NCBI GenBank assembly: GCA_025355175.1
Contig: JANYAF010000068.1
Location: 1 to 38,450, forward strand
Length of the DNA: 38,450 bases
Origin: Deltaproteobacteria bacterium
GTDB lineage: Bacteria > Desulfobacterota > Syntrophia > Syntrophales > Smithellaceae
Direction: 5' to 3'
Shown piece after piece: positions 24,473-34,389 of the stretch (position 1 is the first letter of the stretch; every line of letters begins with the position of its first letter). Under the pieces are notes generated by a model. That model was not told the DNA's origin. It worked only from the letters and a program-made list of their open reading frames with translations, and did no database searches. A program made the translations under genes and the position numbers.

Positions 24473-25633
24473 ATGCTGGAAAAATCTCTGAAAGGCAGCC
24501 GCAGATACTGGATCTGGATCATCTTTTTACTGATTGTCGCCGCGATCGGGTTTTTCTTCTACCTTCGCCAGTTGGATTATGGTTTAGGTGTCACGGGGAT
24601 GAGCCGGGATGTCTCCTGGGGGCTTTATATTGCCCAGTTCACCTTCCTGGTCGGCATTGCCGCTTCGGCGGTCATGCTGGTTCTTCCGTATTATCTTCAC
24701 GACTACAAGGCCTTCGGCAAGATCACCGTCCTGGGGGAATTTCTGGCTGTTGCCGCCGTTATCATGTGTGTACTCTTCATTTTCGTTGATCTCGGCCAGC
24801 CCTCCCGCGTGATGAATGTCCTCTTGCATCCGTCGCCAACCTCGATCCTTTTCTGGGACATGATCGTCCTTTCCGGCTATCTCCTGATTAATATTTTTAC
24901 CGGTTGGGTCATTCTATCCTGTAATCGCAAAGAAGTCCCGCCACCGCGCTGGGTCAAACCGCTGATCTATCTCTCGATCCCCTGGGCCATCAGCATCCAT
25001 ACGGTAACGGCTTTCATCTATGCCGGTCTTCCAGGAAGAAGTTTCTGGCTGACGGCGATTATGGCCCCCCGCTTTCTGGCCTCCGCCTTTGCTTCCGGCC
25101 CCGCCCTGTTGATTATCTTCTGCCTGATCTTAAAGCGTTACGGGCGTTTTGACGCAGGCGAAAAAGCGATCCAGGCCCTGTCCAAGATCGTGGCCTATGC
25201 CCTCGCGGCAAGCATCTTCTTTGTCCTTGTGGAACTGTTCACCGCCTTTTACAGCCAGATTCCGGAACATGCCCAGCACTTTCTTTACCTTTTCGCTGGT
25301 CTGGACGGCCACACGAAACTCGTTCCCTGGATGTGGACATCGACAGTTCTTGCCTTTGCGGCCATGGGAATGCTGATCATCCCGTCAATCCGCCGCAGCG
25401 ATGGATGGCTCGCCGTAGCCTGCGTTTTCGTGTTTGTTTCGCTTTGGATTGAGAAGGGCCTCGGTCTGGTCGTGACCGGGTTTATCCCCTCGCCATTGGA
25501 GGCCATAACCGAATATGTTCCGACGGGAGTGGAAATCGCCATCACCATCGGTGTATGGGCGATCGGATTCATGATTTTGACGATCCTTTATAGGATATTT
25601 ATTGCCGTGCACGATGAAAAGGAAAACTCATGA
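24473..25633 (+). CDS. dsrP: DsrP, NrfD-type membrane subunit of DsrMKJOP
   Basis: A 386-residue NrfD/PsrC-family membrane protein with about ten transmembrane segments. These subunits interact with quinol and have no cofactors. The stretch DYGLGVTGMSRDVSWGLYI near the start and ERGLGLVVTGF-like sequence near the end (here EKGLGLVVTGFIPSP) are typical. The ATG at 24473 with GAGG upstream is preferred; an in-frame TTG at 24458 lies inside dsrO. It overlaps the next gene by four bases (ATGA), so the persulfide reductase gene is in the same operon. Confidence 0.92.
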   Translation: MLEKSLKGSRRYWIWIIFLLIVAAIGFFFYLRQLDYGLGVTGMSRDVSWGLYIAQFTFLVGIAASAVMLVLPYYLHDYKAFGKITVLGEFLAVAAVIMCVLFIFVDLGQPSRVMNVLLHPSPTSILFWDMIVLSGYLLINIFTGWVILSCNRKEVPPPRWVKPLIYLSIPWAISIHTVTAFIYAGLPGRSFWLTAIMAPRFLASAFASGPALLIIFCLILKRYGRFDAGEKAIQALSKIVAYALAASIFFVLVELFTAFYSQIPEHAQHFLYLFAGLDGHTKLVPWMWTSTVLAFAAMGMLIIPSIRRSDGWLAVACVFVFVSLWIEKGLGLVVTGFIPSPLEAITEYVPTGVEIAITIGVWAIGFMILTILYRIFIAVHDEKENS

Positions 25634-27327
25634 ACGATAAGAAGAGGATCCTTATCATCGGGGCATCCGCTTGCGGTGCGAAAGCCGCATCACGCATAAA
25701 ACGGCTCCGGCCCGACTATGCCGTTACCATCCTGGACCAAGGGCAGTTCATTTCCTATGCCGCCTGCGGTATCCCGTACTATCTTTCCGGGAAAGTCCGC
25801 GATCTGGACGACCTGATGAAAACCACATACGGCAGAATCCGCGATGTGCTATATTTTAAAGATCTGAAGGATATTACGATTCATACGAACGTAAGGGTCC
25901 TCGATATCGACAGGAACACCCGCAGGGTCGGTGCAACAAACATGAGCACCGACGAATCTCTCTCCTTCGAATATGACACGCTGGTCCTGGCGGCGGGTGC
26001 ATCGCCGAAGATGCCCCCGATTCCGGGATCGAATCTTAAGGGCGTGTATCACTTAACCCGCATACAGGATGCCGCGGCCATCGCCCAGGAAATTCGGGAT
26101 CACGCGCATGGTTCCGCCGTGATCGTCGGTGGGGGATTTATCGGCGTCGAGGCCGCCGAGGCACTGATCCTCAAGAAATGGAACGTGACGCTGCTGGAGC
26201 GCGAAAGCCAGCTCTTTCCGGGAATGCTCGACTTCGAAATTTCAGCGATGATCCAGGAACATTTTTATGAAAATAGGGTGGATTCGGAATTCAACGCCGA
26301 AATCATTTCCTTCGAAGGAGAGGAAGGGAAGATTAACAAGGTCATCACAAAAAATAATGAATATCGTGCCGATATAGTCATTGTCGCGGCCGGCCTCAGG
26401 CCCAATACGGCTATTGCGGAGGCAGCCGGCCTTGCGTTGGGGGAAACCCGGGCGCTCAAGGTCAATGCCCATATGCAGACCAGTGATCCGTCCATTTATG
26501 CCGGTGGAGACATGGTCGAAAACAAGCATATTATTACGGGAAAACCATGTTACATTCCCCTCGGTTCCACTGCAAACAAACACGGCCGGGTCATTGCCGA
26601 CAATATCTGCGGCATGGATTCGACGTTTCCCGGCGTACAGGGCACTTTCGTGTGCAAAGCGTTTGAATACAATGTAGGTTCCACCGGTATCACGGAAAAA
26701 CAGGCAAAACAGATGGAACTGGATGCCTTCGCTCTTTCTGTCTGTGGATTCGATAAGGCCCATTATTACCCCGACAGTCAAATCATGGCGTTGAAAATCA
26801 TATTTGAAAATGGCACCCACAGACTTTTGGGTCTGCAGGCCGTGGGAAAAGGCGATATCGCCCGCCGCATTGATGTGGCCGCTACGGCCATGCGTCTCGG
26901 CGCAACCCTTCAGGATATCATTTATTTGGATATGGCCTATGCCCCTCCATTTTCACCGGCGCTGGATATCTTTGTCACCGCTCTCAATGTTGCAGAAAAT
27001 GTGAACTCCGGCATGATGAGGCCGATTACAGTTGTGGAGGCCAAGAGGCTTCTGGACCATGAAGACGCTGTGTTGATGGTGGACGTCAGATCGGATTTGG
27101 AATTTCGGCGCGCGCACATCGACAATCCCAAAGTCGTCAATATTCCCCTCGACGAACTGCATGAGAGAAGCGCCGAGCTACCCAGGGAGAAGAAAATCGT
27201 CTGCATCTGCCTGCTTGGTTTGAGGGGGTTTTCAGCCCAGCGGATCCTGGACGCGGCCGGTTTCCCCGATGTCTGCACCGTCGAGGGCGGAATTTATCTC
27301 TGGCCATGGAAAGAAGATTTGGTATGA
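25630..27327 (+). CDS. CoA-disulfide / persulfide reductase with C-terminal rhodanese domain
   Basis: A 565-residue flavoprotein. Residues about 1-450 are a pyridine nucleotide-disulfide oxidoreductase of the CoA-disulfide reductase type: FAD-binding IIGASACGAKAA, the single redox cysteine in SYAACGIPYYLSG (Cys46), VIVGGGFIGVEAAE for NAD(P)H and IYAGGDMVE. Residues about 465-565 are a rhodanese domain with DVRSDLEFRRAHI and active loop CLLGLR (Cys527). This architecture is known from NADH-dependent persulfide/polysulfide reductases. The four-base overlap with dsrP places it in the dsr operon, where it could release sulfide from CoA-persulfide or recycle thiol disulfides. ackA follows 69 bases later. 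Confidence 0.88.
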   Translation: MNDKKRILIIGASACGAKAASRIKRLRPDYAVTILDQGQFISYAACGIPYYLSGKVRDLDDLMKTTYGRIRDVLYFKDLKDITIHTNVRVLDIDRNTRRVGATNMSTDESLSFEYDTLVLAAGASPKMPPIPGSNLKGVYHLTRIQDAAAIAQEIRDHAHGSAVIVGGGFIGVEAAEALILKKWNVTLLERESQLFPGMLDFEISAMIQEHFYENRVDSEFNAEIISFEGEEGKINKVITKNNEYRADIVIVAAGLRPNTAIAEAAGLALGETRALKVNAHMQTSDPSIYAGGDMVENKHIITGKPCYIPLGSTANKHGRVIADNICGMDSTFPGVQGTFVCKAFEYNVGSTGITEKQAKQMELDAFALSVCGFDKAHYYPDSQIMALKIIFENGTHRLLGLQAVGKGDIARRIDVAATAMRLGATLQDIIYLDMAYAPPFSPALDIFVTALNVAENVNSGMMRPITVVEAKRLLDHEDAVLMVDVRSDLEFRRAHIDNPKVVNIPLDELHERSAELPREKKIVCICLLGLRGFSAQRILDAAGFPDVCTVEGGIYLWPWKEDLV

Positions 27328-27396
27328 TAGGGACAGGCCACACACATTCGAGACGTATTCAGCAGAGGGTGCAACCGATAAGAGATGGAGTGTTCA

Positions 27397-28596
27397 TTGA
27401 AAATTCTAGTCTTAAATTGCGGCAGTTCATCGCTCAAATACAAACTCTTTGAGATGGGGGACAACATCGTCCTGGCCCATGGTCAGGCGGACCGTATCGG
27501 CATGACCGACGCTGTCTTTCAACATGATGCGCAAGGGCACGAAACCTTTCTGAACAAAACACCGCTCGCCAATCATCACGAAGCCGTGCATGCTCTGTTG
27601 ACCCATCTTGTCGACGGGCAGCAGGGAGTTCTAACGGATATGAGTGAAATTGGTGGTGTCGGGCACCGGGTAGTTCACGGCGGAGAACATTTCCGTACCT
27701 CCGTTATCGTTGATCCCGCGATACGGGAAACCCTCGAGGCAACCAAGAAACTCGCCCCGCTCCATAACCCGCCGAACCTCATGGGAATTGATGTCTGTAC
27801 AAGCCTCATGCCCGGCGTACCCCAGGTGGCTGTCTTCGACACAGCCTTCCACCAGACCATGCCAGCATATGCATACACCTACGCGATCCCTTATCATTAT
27901 TACATAGAGGATCATGTCCGCCGCTACGGCTTCCATGGCATCTCACATCGTTATGTAGCCTGCCGGACGGCGGAAATCCTGGGGAAGAATATGGAGGATT
28001 TGAGGATCATCACCTGCCATCTCGGAGCAGGCTCGAGTCTCTGCGCTGTGGCGGCAGGAAAATCTCTGGATACCTCCATGGGTTTTACACCTCTGTCGGG
28101 TCTCGTTATGGGTACACGCTCGGGTGATATCGATCCGGCGCTTGTTTCCTTCCTTGTGGAGAAGGAGCAGAGTTCCCTGACGCAGGTGATGGACATGCTG
28201 AATCGCGAGAGCGGCGTTTTCGGCATCTCCGGCATATCGCCCGATTTTCGCGATCTGGAAAAGGAAGCCGGCATCGGCAATGAGCGGGCACGTCTGGCGC
28301 TTGATGCCTATGCTTATAGTGTGGCCAAAGGGATTGGTTCCCTGATTCCGGCCGCAGGCGGTCTTGATGTTCTTGTCTTTACCGCGGGAATCGGCGAACA
28401 CTCACCAAACATGCGGCGGCGGATCTGCGCATTTCTTTCCTGTCTGGGCATTGCTCTGGATGAAAATAAAAATATCGATGGCTTTGTCGAAGGGGAGATC
28501 TCCCAGCCCGGGACGAAGGTAAAAATTCTCGTCGTTCCAACGGATGAAGAAAAAATGATCGCCCGGGAGACGCGGACGGTTTTGCAAAAACAATAA
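27397..28596 (+). CDS. ackA: Acetate kinase
   Basis: A complete acetate kinase of about 399 residues, converting acetyl phosphate and ADP to acetate and ATP. Visible motifs are KILVLNCGSSSLKYKL at the N-terminus, VGHRVVHGGE, VFDTAFHQTMP, GFHGISHRYV, CHLGAGSSL, MGFTPLSGLVMGTRSGDIDP and FTAGIGEHSP. The family normally starts MKILVLNCGSS; a TTG at 27397 at exactly that point has GGAG six bases upstream, so I chose it over an ATG at 27385, which would add four residues and has a weaker site. No phosphotransacetylase gene is near. The next gene, xsc, makes acetyl phosphate directly, so AckA probably harvests ATP from sulfonate cleavage. Confidence 0.95.
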   Translation: MKILVLNCGSSSLKYKLFEMGDNIVLAHGQADRIGMTDAVFQHDAQGHETFLNKTPLANHHEAVHALLTHLVDGQQGVLTDMSEIGGVGHRVVHGGEHFRTSVIVDPAIRETLEATKKLAPLHNPPNLMGIDVCTSLMPGVPQVAVFDTAFHQTMPAYAYTYAIPYHYYIEDHVRRYGFHGISHRYVACRTAEILGKNMEDLRIITCHLGAGSSLCAVAAGKSLDTSMGFTPLSGLVMGTRSGDIDPALVSFLVEKEQSSLTQVMDMLNRESGVFGISGISPDFRDLEKEAGIGNERARLALDAYAYSVAKGIGSLIPAAGGLDVLVFTAGIGEHSPNMRRRICAFLSCLGIALDENKNIDGFVEGEISQPGTKVKILVVPTDEEKMIARETRTVLQKQ

Positions 28597-28621
28597 CGTC
28601 AAATAGACTGGAGGTTTTAAA

Positions 28622-30382
28622 ATGAAAAAAGTAAAAATGACACCCAGCGAAGCGATTGTCGAGACATTGCTGGCGGAAGGGGTGGATCACGTATGCGGCA
28701 TAGTGGGTTCCGCCTTTATGGACATGCTCGATCTTTTTCCGGCAGCGGGGATCAAATTTATACCCGTCCGCCATGAGCAGAGCGCCGCTCATATGGAAGA
28801 CGCCTACTGCCGCGTGTCGGGCCGGTGCGGTGTCGTCACAGGCCAGAACGGCCCCGGCATAACCAATATGGTCACATCGGTTGCCGCGGCAAACATGGGG
28901 CATACGCCCCTGGTCATTATTTCCCCGTCGGCGGGGACGCCCACCATCGGCTGGGACGGTTTCCAGGAATGCGACCAAATGTCCGTCTTTAAGGCCGTCA
29001 CGAAAGCCGTCGTCCGCGTTCCCCATCCCAAAAGAGCGGCTGATTGCCTGAGAACGGCCTTCCGCATCGCATACGCCGATCGGGGCGCTGTTCTTTATGA
29101 TATTCCCCGTGATTATTTCTACGGAGAGATCGAAGAGACCATCCTGAAACCCTCCCAATACCGGGTGGACGCCAGGGGATGCGGGTCCATGGAACAATTA
29201 AACAGGGCTGCCGAACTTCTGTCCAAAGCCAAAAATCCCGTCATCGTCTCCGGACGGGGGGTGGTCGATGCCGACGCGCTGGACATCGTCAAGGCCATCG
29301 CCGAACACCTGACCGCACCCGTGGCGGTCACTTATCTCCATAATGACGCCTTCTACGGAAATCATCCTTTATCCATCGGCCCCATCGGCTATATGGGTTC
29401 CAAAGCGGCCATGAAGACGCTGGCCAAGGCTGACGTCATGCTGGCTATCGGGACAAGGCTCTCCGTCTTCGGAACCCTGCCCCAGTATGACATCAATTAC
29501 TTCCCGGAGAATGCCAAGATTATCCAGATCGACATCAACCCCAAGCATATTGCCCGGACCCACCCCATCGAGGTCGGAATCATCGGCGATGCCAAGGAAG
29601 CCACTGTGGAAATCCTGAAGCGCCTGAAGGTCCTGGACCGAGGCCGCAAGCCCGATGCCAAACGCCTGGCAGCCGTGGCCAGGGAAAAGAAGATCTGGGA
29701 AAAGGAGATTGTCGATTTAGCCATGGTTGACGGCAATCCCATGAACCCAAGAAGAGTCCTGCTCGAAATCTCCAAAGCTCTGCCGGACAATGCCATCGTG
29801 TCCACTGATATCGGCAATGTTGCCTCGACAGCCAACAGTTACCTCAAGTTCAACCAGTCGAGACGGCATATCGCCGCCCTGACCTTTGGCAACACCGGAT
29901 TTGCCTATCCGGCAGCCCTCGGGGCGCAGATCGCCTGTCCCAAAGCGCCGGTCATCGCCATTGTCGGCGACGGCGCCTGGGGCATGAGTCTCCATGAGGT
30001 CAGCACCGCCGTGGAGCACAATCTGCCCGTTGTGGCCTGCGTTTTCCGGAACATGTGGTGGGGGGCCGAGGCCAAAAACCAGGTGGACTTCTATAACAAC
30101 CGGTTCGTAGGCGTGGACATTCCCACACCTGCGAGCTTTGTGCCGGTGGCCAAGGCGATGGGAGCCAACGGTATCCAGGTGAGTCGGCCCGAGGACATCA
30201 AGGAAGCCTTTCTGTCCTGTATCAAAAGCCGCAAGCCCACCGTGCTGGAATTTCTGGTAGACGGCAAGCAATTGGCCCCGCCCTTCAGGAAGGATGCCCT
30301 GGCGTTGCCGACTCGATTCCTATCCAAGTACGCTCATCTGGATCATCACAACTGGTACAAAGGAGGCGTCGATGATTTATAA
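28622..30382 (+). CDS. xsc: Sulfoacetaldehyde acetyltransferase
   Basis: A 586-residue TPP enzyme. Xsc cleaves sulfoacetaldehyde with phosphate into sulfite and acetyl phosphate. The sequence shows Xsc-like stretches: [59 protein letters not shown] and [17 protein letters not shown], and a C-terminus with PPFRKDAL. The catalytic glutamate that activates TPP is Glu52 ([11 protein letters not shown]). These features separate it from acetolactate synthases. GGAGG precedes the ATG and ackA ends 25 bases upstream. Sitting between ackA and the dsr operon, it would feed sulfite to DsrAB and acetyl phosphate to AckA. Assignment rests on remembered family motifs, not a search. Confidence 0.9.
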   Translation: MKKVKMTPSEAIVETLLAEGVDHVCGIVGSAFMDMLDLFPAAGIKFIPVRHEQSAAHMEDAYCRVSGRCGVVTGQNGPGITNMVTSVAAANMGHTPLVIISPSAGTPTIGWDGFQECDQMSVFKAVTKAVVRVPHPKRAADCLRTAFRIAYADRGAVLYDIPRDYFYGEIEETILKPSQYRVDARGCGSMEQLNRAAELLSKAKNPVIVSGRGVVDADALDIVKAIAEHLTAPVAVTYLHNDAFYGNHPLSIGPIGYMGSKAAMKTLAKADVMLAIGTRLSVFGTLPQYDINYFPENAKIIQIDINPKHIARTHPIEVGIIGDAKEATVEILKRLKVLDRGRKPDAKRLAAVAREKKIWEKEIVDLAMVDGNPMNPRRVLLEISKALPDNAIVSTDIGNVASTANSYLKFNQSRRHIAALTFGNTGFAYPAALGAQIACPKAPVIAIVGDGAWGMSLHEVSTAVEHNLPVVACVFRNMWWGAEAKNQVDFYNNRFVGVDIPTPASFVPVAKAMGANGIQVSRPEDIKEAFLSCIKSRKPTVLEFLVDGKQLAPPFRKDALALPTRFLSKYAHLDHHNWYKGGVDDL

Positions 30383-31211
30383 AGATTTAAAAGGAAAAAC
30401 AGCCATCGTAACGGGGTCCGGTAAGAAGACCGGCATCGGCTATGCCATTGCGGAGAAGTTGGCTTCTTGCGGATGCAACATCATCATTGCCGATCTGGGC
30501 AAACCGCCCGTGCCGGGAGAATCGCTGAAGTCCGCAACCGGTGAAGAAATGGAGGCGATTGCCGCAGAATTAGCAAAAACATACGGCGTTCGGACATTAT
30601 CGGTGGCCGTTGATGTTACGGATGCGAGCGCCATCGGAGCCATGGTGGCCAACATCAAAGGCGCCTTCGACCACATTGACATTCTTTGCAACAACGCGGG
30701 AGCATCCTTCGGCGTCCCGAATACAATCCTGAGTTATGACGAAGCGGCCTGGATGAAGACCATCGACGTGAATCTGTTTTCCGTCTTCCGCATCTCGCGG
30801 GCCGTCATTCCCCTGATGGCGGGCAAACCAGCAGCCATTATCAATACGGCATCGCGGGCGGGCAAGGCGCCTCCCATCTTCAACAGCGCCTATGCGGTGG
30901 CCAAGGCGGGCGTCATCATGTTGACCAAAACCATGGCCAAAGAACTGGGCGGCGGCGGAATCCGCGTTAACGCCATCTGCCCGGGACAGGTTGCCACGGA
31001 TCTGGAAAAGTGGCGTTTTGGTCTGGAAGCGTCATTTTTCGGCACGACTGTTGAGGAGCGGGAAAAGGAAATGTGCAAAACCATTCCCCTGGGATACATC
31101 GGTCTTCCGGAGGACGCCGCTGATCTGGTGGCCTTTCTGGCTTCCGACGCCTCGCGGTATATTACCGGACAGGCCATTAATCTCGATGGCGGTCAGTGCA
31201 TGGAATTATAA
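30372..31211 (+). CDS. Short-chain dehydrogenase/reductase
   Basis: A 279-residue SDR. The nucleotide-binding motif is [15 protein letters not shown] (about residues 14-28), NNAG follows in [10 protein letters not shown], and the catalytic Ser-Tyr-Lys set is in [10 protein letters not shown] and [10 protein letters not shown] (Tyr174, Lys178). The ATG at 30372 has AGGAGG five bases upstream and overlaps the end of xsc by 11 bases; a longer in-frame reading from 30294 lies inside xsc. Tight coupling to xsc suggests it oxidises a hydroxysulfonate or reduces sulfoacetaldehyde. SDRs do both in known taurine, isethionate and dihydroxypropanesulfonate pathways. The substrate is not identifiable here. 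Confidence 0.85.
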   Translation: MIYKDLKGKTAIVTGSGKKTGIGYAIAEKLASCGCNIIIADLGKPPVPGESLKSATGEEMEAIAAELAKTYGVRTLSVAVDVTDASAIGAMVANIKGAFDHIDILCNNAGASFGVPNTILSYDEAAWMKTIDVNLFSVFRISRAVIPLMAGKPAAIINTASRAGKAPPIFNSAYAVAKAGVIMLTKTMAKELGGGGIRVNAICPGQVATDLEKWRFGLEASFFGTTVEEREKEMCKTIPLGYIGLPEDAADLVAFLASDASRYITGQAINLDGGQCMEL

Positions 31212-31244
31212 CCATAAAAACGCATCGTTTTAGGAGGATATACT

Positions 31245-32942
31245 ATGGATAAAATTATTGGCGGCAAGCTTGTTGCGGATGCCTTAATCGAGCGCGGGGT
31301 AGATTACATATTTTCCCTCAGCGGCGGACACATTACCCCCATTTACCAATTTCTGGAAAACACAAGCATCACGATCTTTGACACCCGCCATGAACAGGCG
31401 GCCGTCTTCATGGCCGAAGCCTGGGCCAGAATGAACCGCAAACCCGCTGTGGCGATGGTTACAGCGGGACCGGGTTTTACCAATGCCCTCTCCGGTATCG
31501 CCAGCGCCAGGCTGTCCAACGCTCCGGTTATCCTTATTGCCGGCTGCGTGGGGCTCGAGACCGCCGAGAAGCTTGATCTTCAGGATATGACCCAGCTTCC
31601 GGTCATCGAACCCATGGTTAAAAAAGCACTGGTCTGCCATATCCCGGAGCGGATTCCTGAATTCATCGACATCGCCTTCCGCACAGCCATGAGCGGCCGA
31701 CCCGGACCGGTCTATCTGGAACTTCCCTGTGATGTCCTGAACGCCACGGTGGACATGGCCAAGGTCAAAAAGATGCATACCACGCTCACGACCAAACCCG
31801 TTGACCGGGAAAACACAAGGAAGGTTGTTGATCTCCTGAAGGCGGCTAAAAATCCCGTCGTCATCGGTGGAAGCGGTATCTGGTATGCCGATGCGGGAAA
31901 AGAGTTTGTTGAGTTTGTGGAGAAGATAGGGATACCGGCCTTTACAGCGGGAGCGGGACGGGGTGTCTTACCCGATACTCACCCTCTTTGTTTTGAATCA
32001 TCTCTGGCCATAAGGCCCGGCAGCGCCATGCTGGCTCTGATGAGTTCCGACCTGGTGCTTTTCTTAGGCGGCAGGCTCAGTCTGTTCTATATTTTCGGAG
32101 AAATATTTCCTGCGGCGGCGAAATTTATCCAGGTCGATATCGCACCGGACGAGATAGGACGAAATCGCACGGTTGATCTCGGGATCGTTAGTGATACGAA
32201 GGCATTCCTGAAGGAGCTCAACAGTATTCTGGATGAAAAAGCCATCGGCGACAAACTAAAAAAGCAATACCAGCCCTGGGTGGACACGGTCCGAAAGGCG
32301 GATTTAGAAGGCAAAGACCAGGCCAAAGCCATGTGGGAATGCAATACTCTGCCCATTCACCCGATGCGGCTGGCCAAAGAAGTAAACGACTTTATGAATC
32401 GGGAAGATGACATCATCGTTGCCGACGGCGGCGATACATCGACTTGGATGGGCATGACCCGGACGGTCAAAAACGGTGGAACCTATCTGGATTACGGCCT
32501 TTACGGGTGCCTCGCGGTGGGGCTTCCCTATGCCATTGCGGCCAAGCTGAAGCATCCGGATAAGCGCGTTCTCGCCATTATGGGTGACGGCTCTACCGGC
32601 TTTAATTTTATGGAATACCATACCGCCATCCGCAAGAAAATCCCGATTGTCGTGGTCATCGGCAACGATCAGGCCTGGGGCATGATCATGCACAGCCAGC
32701 AACTGCGTCTGGGTCACAATATTCCGAACGGGACTGAGTTGGGCTGGGTGGATTACCATAAGATGGTTGAGGTCATGGGCGGCTTTGGCATCTGCGTGGA
32801 GAAACCGGAAGATATTCGGCCGGCACTGGAAGCAGCTTTTGCCTCCGGAAAGACAGCCTGCGTCAACGTCAAGGTAGATCCGGCCATCATCAGTCCGGGC
32901 AGCGTGGCTCTTGCCAATCTTGGCGGATACAAGAGCAGTTAA
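31245..32942 (+). CDS. TPP-dependent enzyme of the acetolactate synthase/hydroxyacyl-CoA lyase superfamily
   Basis: A 565-residue three-domain TPP enzyme. The N-terminal pyrimidine-binding domain has FSLSGGHITPIY and the catalytic Glu50 (DTRHEQAAVFMAEA); a central domain follows; the C-terminal pyrophosphate domain has MGDGSTGFNFMEY and the metal-binding GND. It is clearly different from Xsc next to it (no FGTLPQY or KNQVDFYN), and no small regulatory subunit gene is present, so true acetolactate synthase is unlikely. Decarboxylation of a 2-oxo acid such as sulfopyruvate, or C-C lyase chemistry on an acyl-CoA, are possible. AGGAGG precedes the ATG. Its place after the SDR suggests it acts upstream of Xsc. 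Confidence 0.85.
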   Translation: MDKIIGGKLVADALIERGVDYIFSLSGGHITPIYQFLENTSITIFDTRHEQAAVFMAEAWARMNRKPAVAMVTAGPGFTNALSGIASARLSNAPVILIAGCVGLETAEKLDLQDMTQLPVIEPMVKKALVCHIPERIPEFIDIAFRTAMSGRPGPVYLELPCDVLNATVDMAKVKKMHTTLTTKPVDRENTRKVVDLLKAAKNPVVIGGSGIWYADAGKEFVEFVEKIGIPAFTAGAGRGVLPDTHPLCFESSLAIRPGSAMLALMSSDLVLFLGGRLSLFYIFGEIFPAAAKFIQVDIAPDEIGRNRTVDLGIVSDTKAFLKELNSILDEKAIGDKLKKQYQPWVDTVRKADLEGKDQAKAMWECNTLPIHPMRLAKEVNDFMNREDDIIVADGGDTSTWMGMTRTVKNGGTYLDYGLYGCLAVGLPYAIAAKLKHPDKRVLAIMGDGSTGFNFMEYHTAIRKKIPIVVVIGNDQAWGMIMHSQQLRLGHNIPNGTELGWVDYHKMVEVMGGFGICVEKPEDIRPALEAAFASGKTACVNVKVDPAIISPGSVALANLGGYKSS

Positions 32943-33013
32943 CGGATAGATTCTCCTATCACCGGGTAAAGTGTACTTGCCAGGTTAATCTTCTCATGAG
33001 GTAAGGAGGTCCC

Positions 33014-34309
33014 ATGAATAACGTTACGGCACCCAGGGAATATAAGTTGTCAAAGCGCAGTTCCTATTATATCTTTACGCTGCTGTTTCTGCTGTATTTC
33101 TTCGATTATGCGGATCGGACGATCGTGACATCCCTTGCTCCTTTTATTCAAAAGGAGTGGGGCCTTACGGACACGCAGTCCGGCTTGCTCATGTCAGTCG
33201 TTTACTGGTCCATCGTTGCCTTTGTTTTTCCCGTTTCGATCCTCGTTGATCGCTGGAGCCGGAAAAAAACCATTGGCGTCATGGCCCTTCTCTGGACCGC
33301 GGCGACGGTAGCCTGCGCTTTCACGAAAACCTTTCCACAGTTGCTGGTAGCCCGCTCCGCCATCGGGATTGGCGAGGCCGGATATGCTCCGGCCGGTACG
33401 GCCATGCTTTCCGGTTTGTTTCCTCCGGAAAAACGTTCCCGCATGATGGGTCTCTGGAATATCTCTATTCCTCTCGGGATCGCCGTCGGCATTGGCCTCG
33501 GCGGTTTCATAGCCACACATTGGGGCTGGCGGCATGCCTTCGGTCTGGTGGCTATTCCCGGGGCAATCGTGGCCATTCTTTTTTTCTTCGTCAAAGATTA
33601 TAAAACGGTGGAACTGGTCAAAACCGATACGTGCAATACCGGTCAAAACCAGGTCAAGATGACTAAGATGGATATCTTCCGGGAATTTATTCATACCCCA
33701 TCTCTGATTTTTACCAATCTCGGGTTTGTCGGTTGCGTCTTTGCCAATAATGCGGTCATCTTCTGGCTTCCCTCATATTTGCACCGTACGACAGGTGTCT
33801 CCATCAGTGAGGCCGGCATGAAAACGAGTGTGCTGATGATCCTGGCGCTTATCGGCCTGCCTCTGGGAGGATGGCTGGCCGATCTATGGTTCAAAAAACG
33901 GGTGACGGCAAGGCTGCTGTTTCCGGCGATTACTTCAGCCCTCAATGCTATCTTTATCTTTACCGCTATTTCCTTCCTTCAGGGACAGGCACAATATCTG
34001 ACGCTGATCGGCATGGGCATACTGGCTTCCGCATTCGCCCCGGCGGCCATCATCGCCACGCAAGAGGTGATTCACCCCGGACTTCGGGCAATTTCCTACT
34101 CCGTCTGCGTCGTTGTTCAGAATCTCTTAGGGGCCTCCCTGGCGCCCATCGTGATCGGGAAGATATCCGACCTCTATGGCATTCAGGTGGCCATGTCCAT
34201 CCTCCCCGTTTTCCTTCTGGTCTCGGCCCTGTTGTTTTTTGCCGGATCTTTTTTTTACAAGAAGGATCTGGATAATGTGCAAAAGATCACATTGGAATGT
34301 GAAAATTGA
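33014..34309 (+). CDS. MFS transporter, candidate organosulfonate importer
   Basis: A 431-residue major facilitator with 12 predicted transmembrane segments. The loop after helix 2 (VDRWSRKKTIGVMA) matches the MFS signature, and YFFDYADRTIV with GIGEAGYAPAG suggest the anion:cation symporter or spinster-like branch, which carries organic anions. AAGGAGG precedes the ATG. It lies 71 bases after the TPP enzyme and 80 bases before the zinc alcohol dehydrogenase. By context it could import the sulfonate substrate; MFS importers are known for such compounds, but the sequence does not show the substrate. Confidence 0.85.
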   Translation: MNNVTAPREYKLSKRSSYYIFTLLFLLYFFDYADRTIVTSLAPFIQKEWGLTDTQSGLLMSVVYWSIVAFVFPVSILVDRWSRKKTIGVMALLWTAATVACAFTKTFPQLLVARSAIGIGEAGYAPAGTAMLSGLFPPEKRSRMMGLWNISIPLGIAVGIGLGGFIATHWGWRHAFGLVAIPGAIVAILFFFVKDYKTVELVKTDTCNTGQNQVKMTKMDIFREFIHTPSLIFTNLGFVGCVFANNAVIFWLPSYLHRTTGVSISEAGMKTSVLMILALIGLPLGGWLADLWFKKRVTARLLFPAITSALNAIFIFTAISFLQGQAQYLTLIGMGILASAFAPAAIIATQEVIHPGLRAISYSVCVVVQNLLGASLAPIVIGKISDLYGIQVAMSILPVFLLVSALLFFAGSFFYKKDLDNVQKITLECEN

Positions 34310-34324
34310 AATAAGGATTTGCAA

Positions 34325-34372
34325 GAACAAGGGGTTGCAACCACCCATGAAGGGTGGCAAGACCCCTTGTTC
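34325..34372 (+). terminator. Two-tier stem-loop between MFS and alcohol dehydrogenase genes
   Basis: GAACAAGGGGT (34325-34335) pairs with ACCCCTTGTTC (34362-34372); inside it CCACCC (34341-34346) pairs with GGGTGG (34352-34357). It ends 17 bases before the dehydrogenase start and lacks a T-run, so it may act as a processing or stability element rather than a full terminator. Confidence 0.45.
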
Positions 34373-34389
34373 CAAAGGAAAGAAAATTT

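Noticed and set aside
31245-32942. Acetolactate synthase large subunit as the name for the second TPP enzyme
   Set aside because: No small subunit gene, no branched-chain amino acid genes nearby, and the sequence lacks features I associate with the true enzyme.
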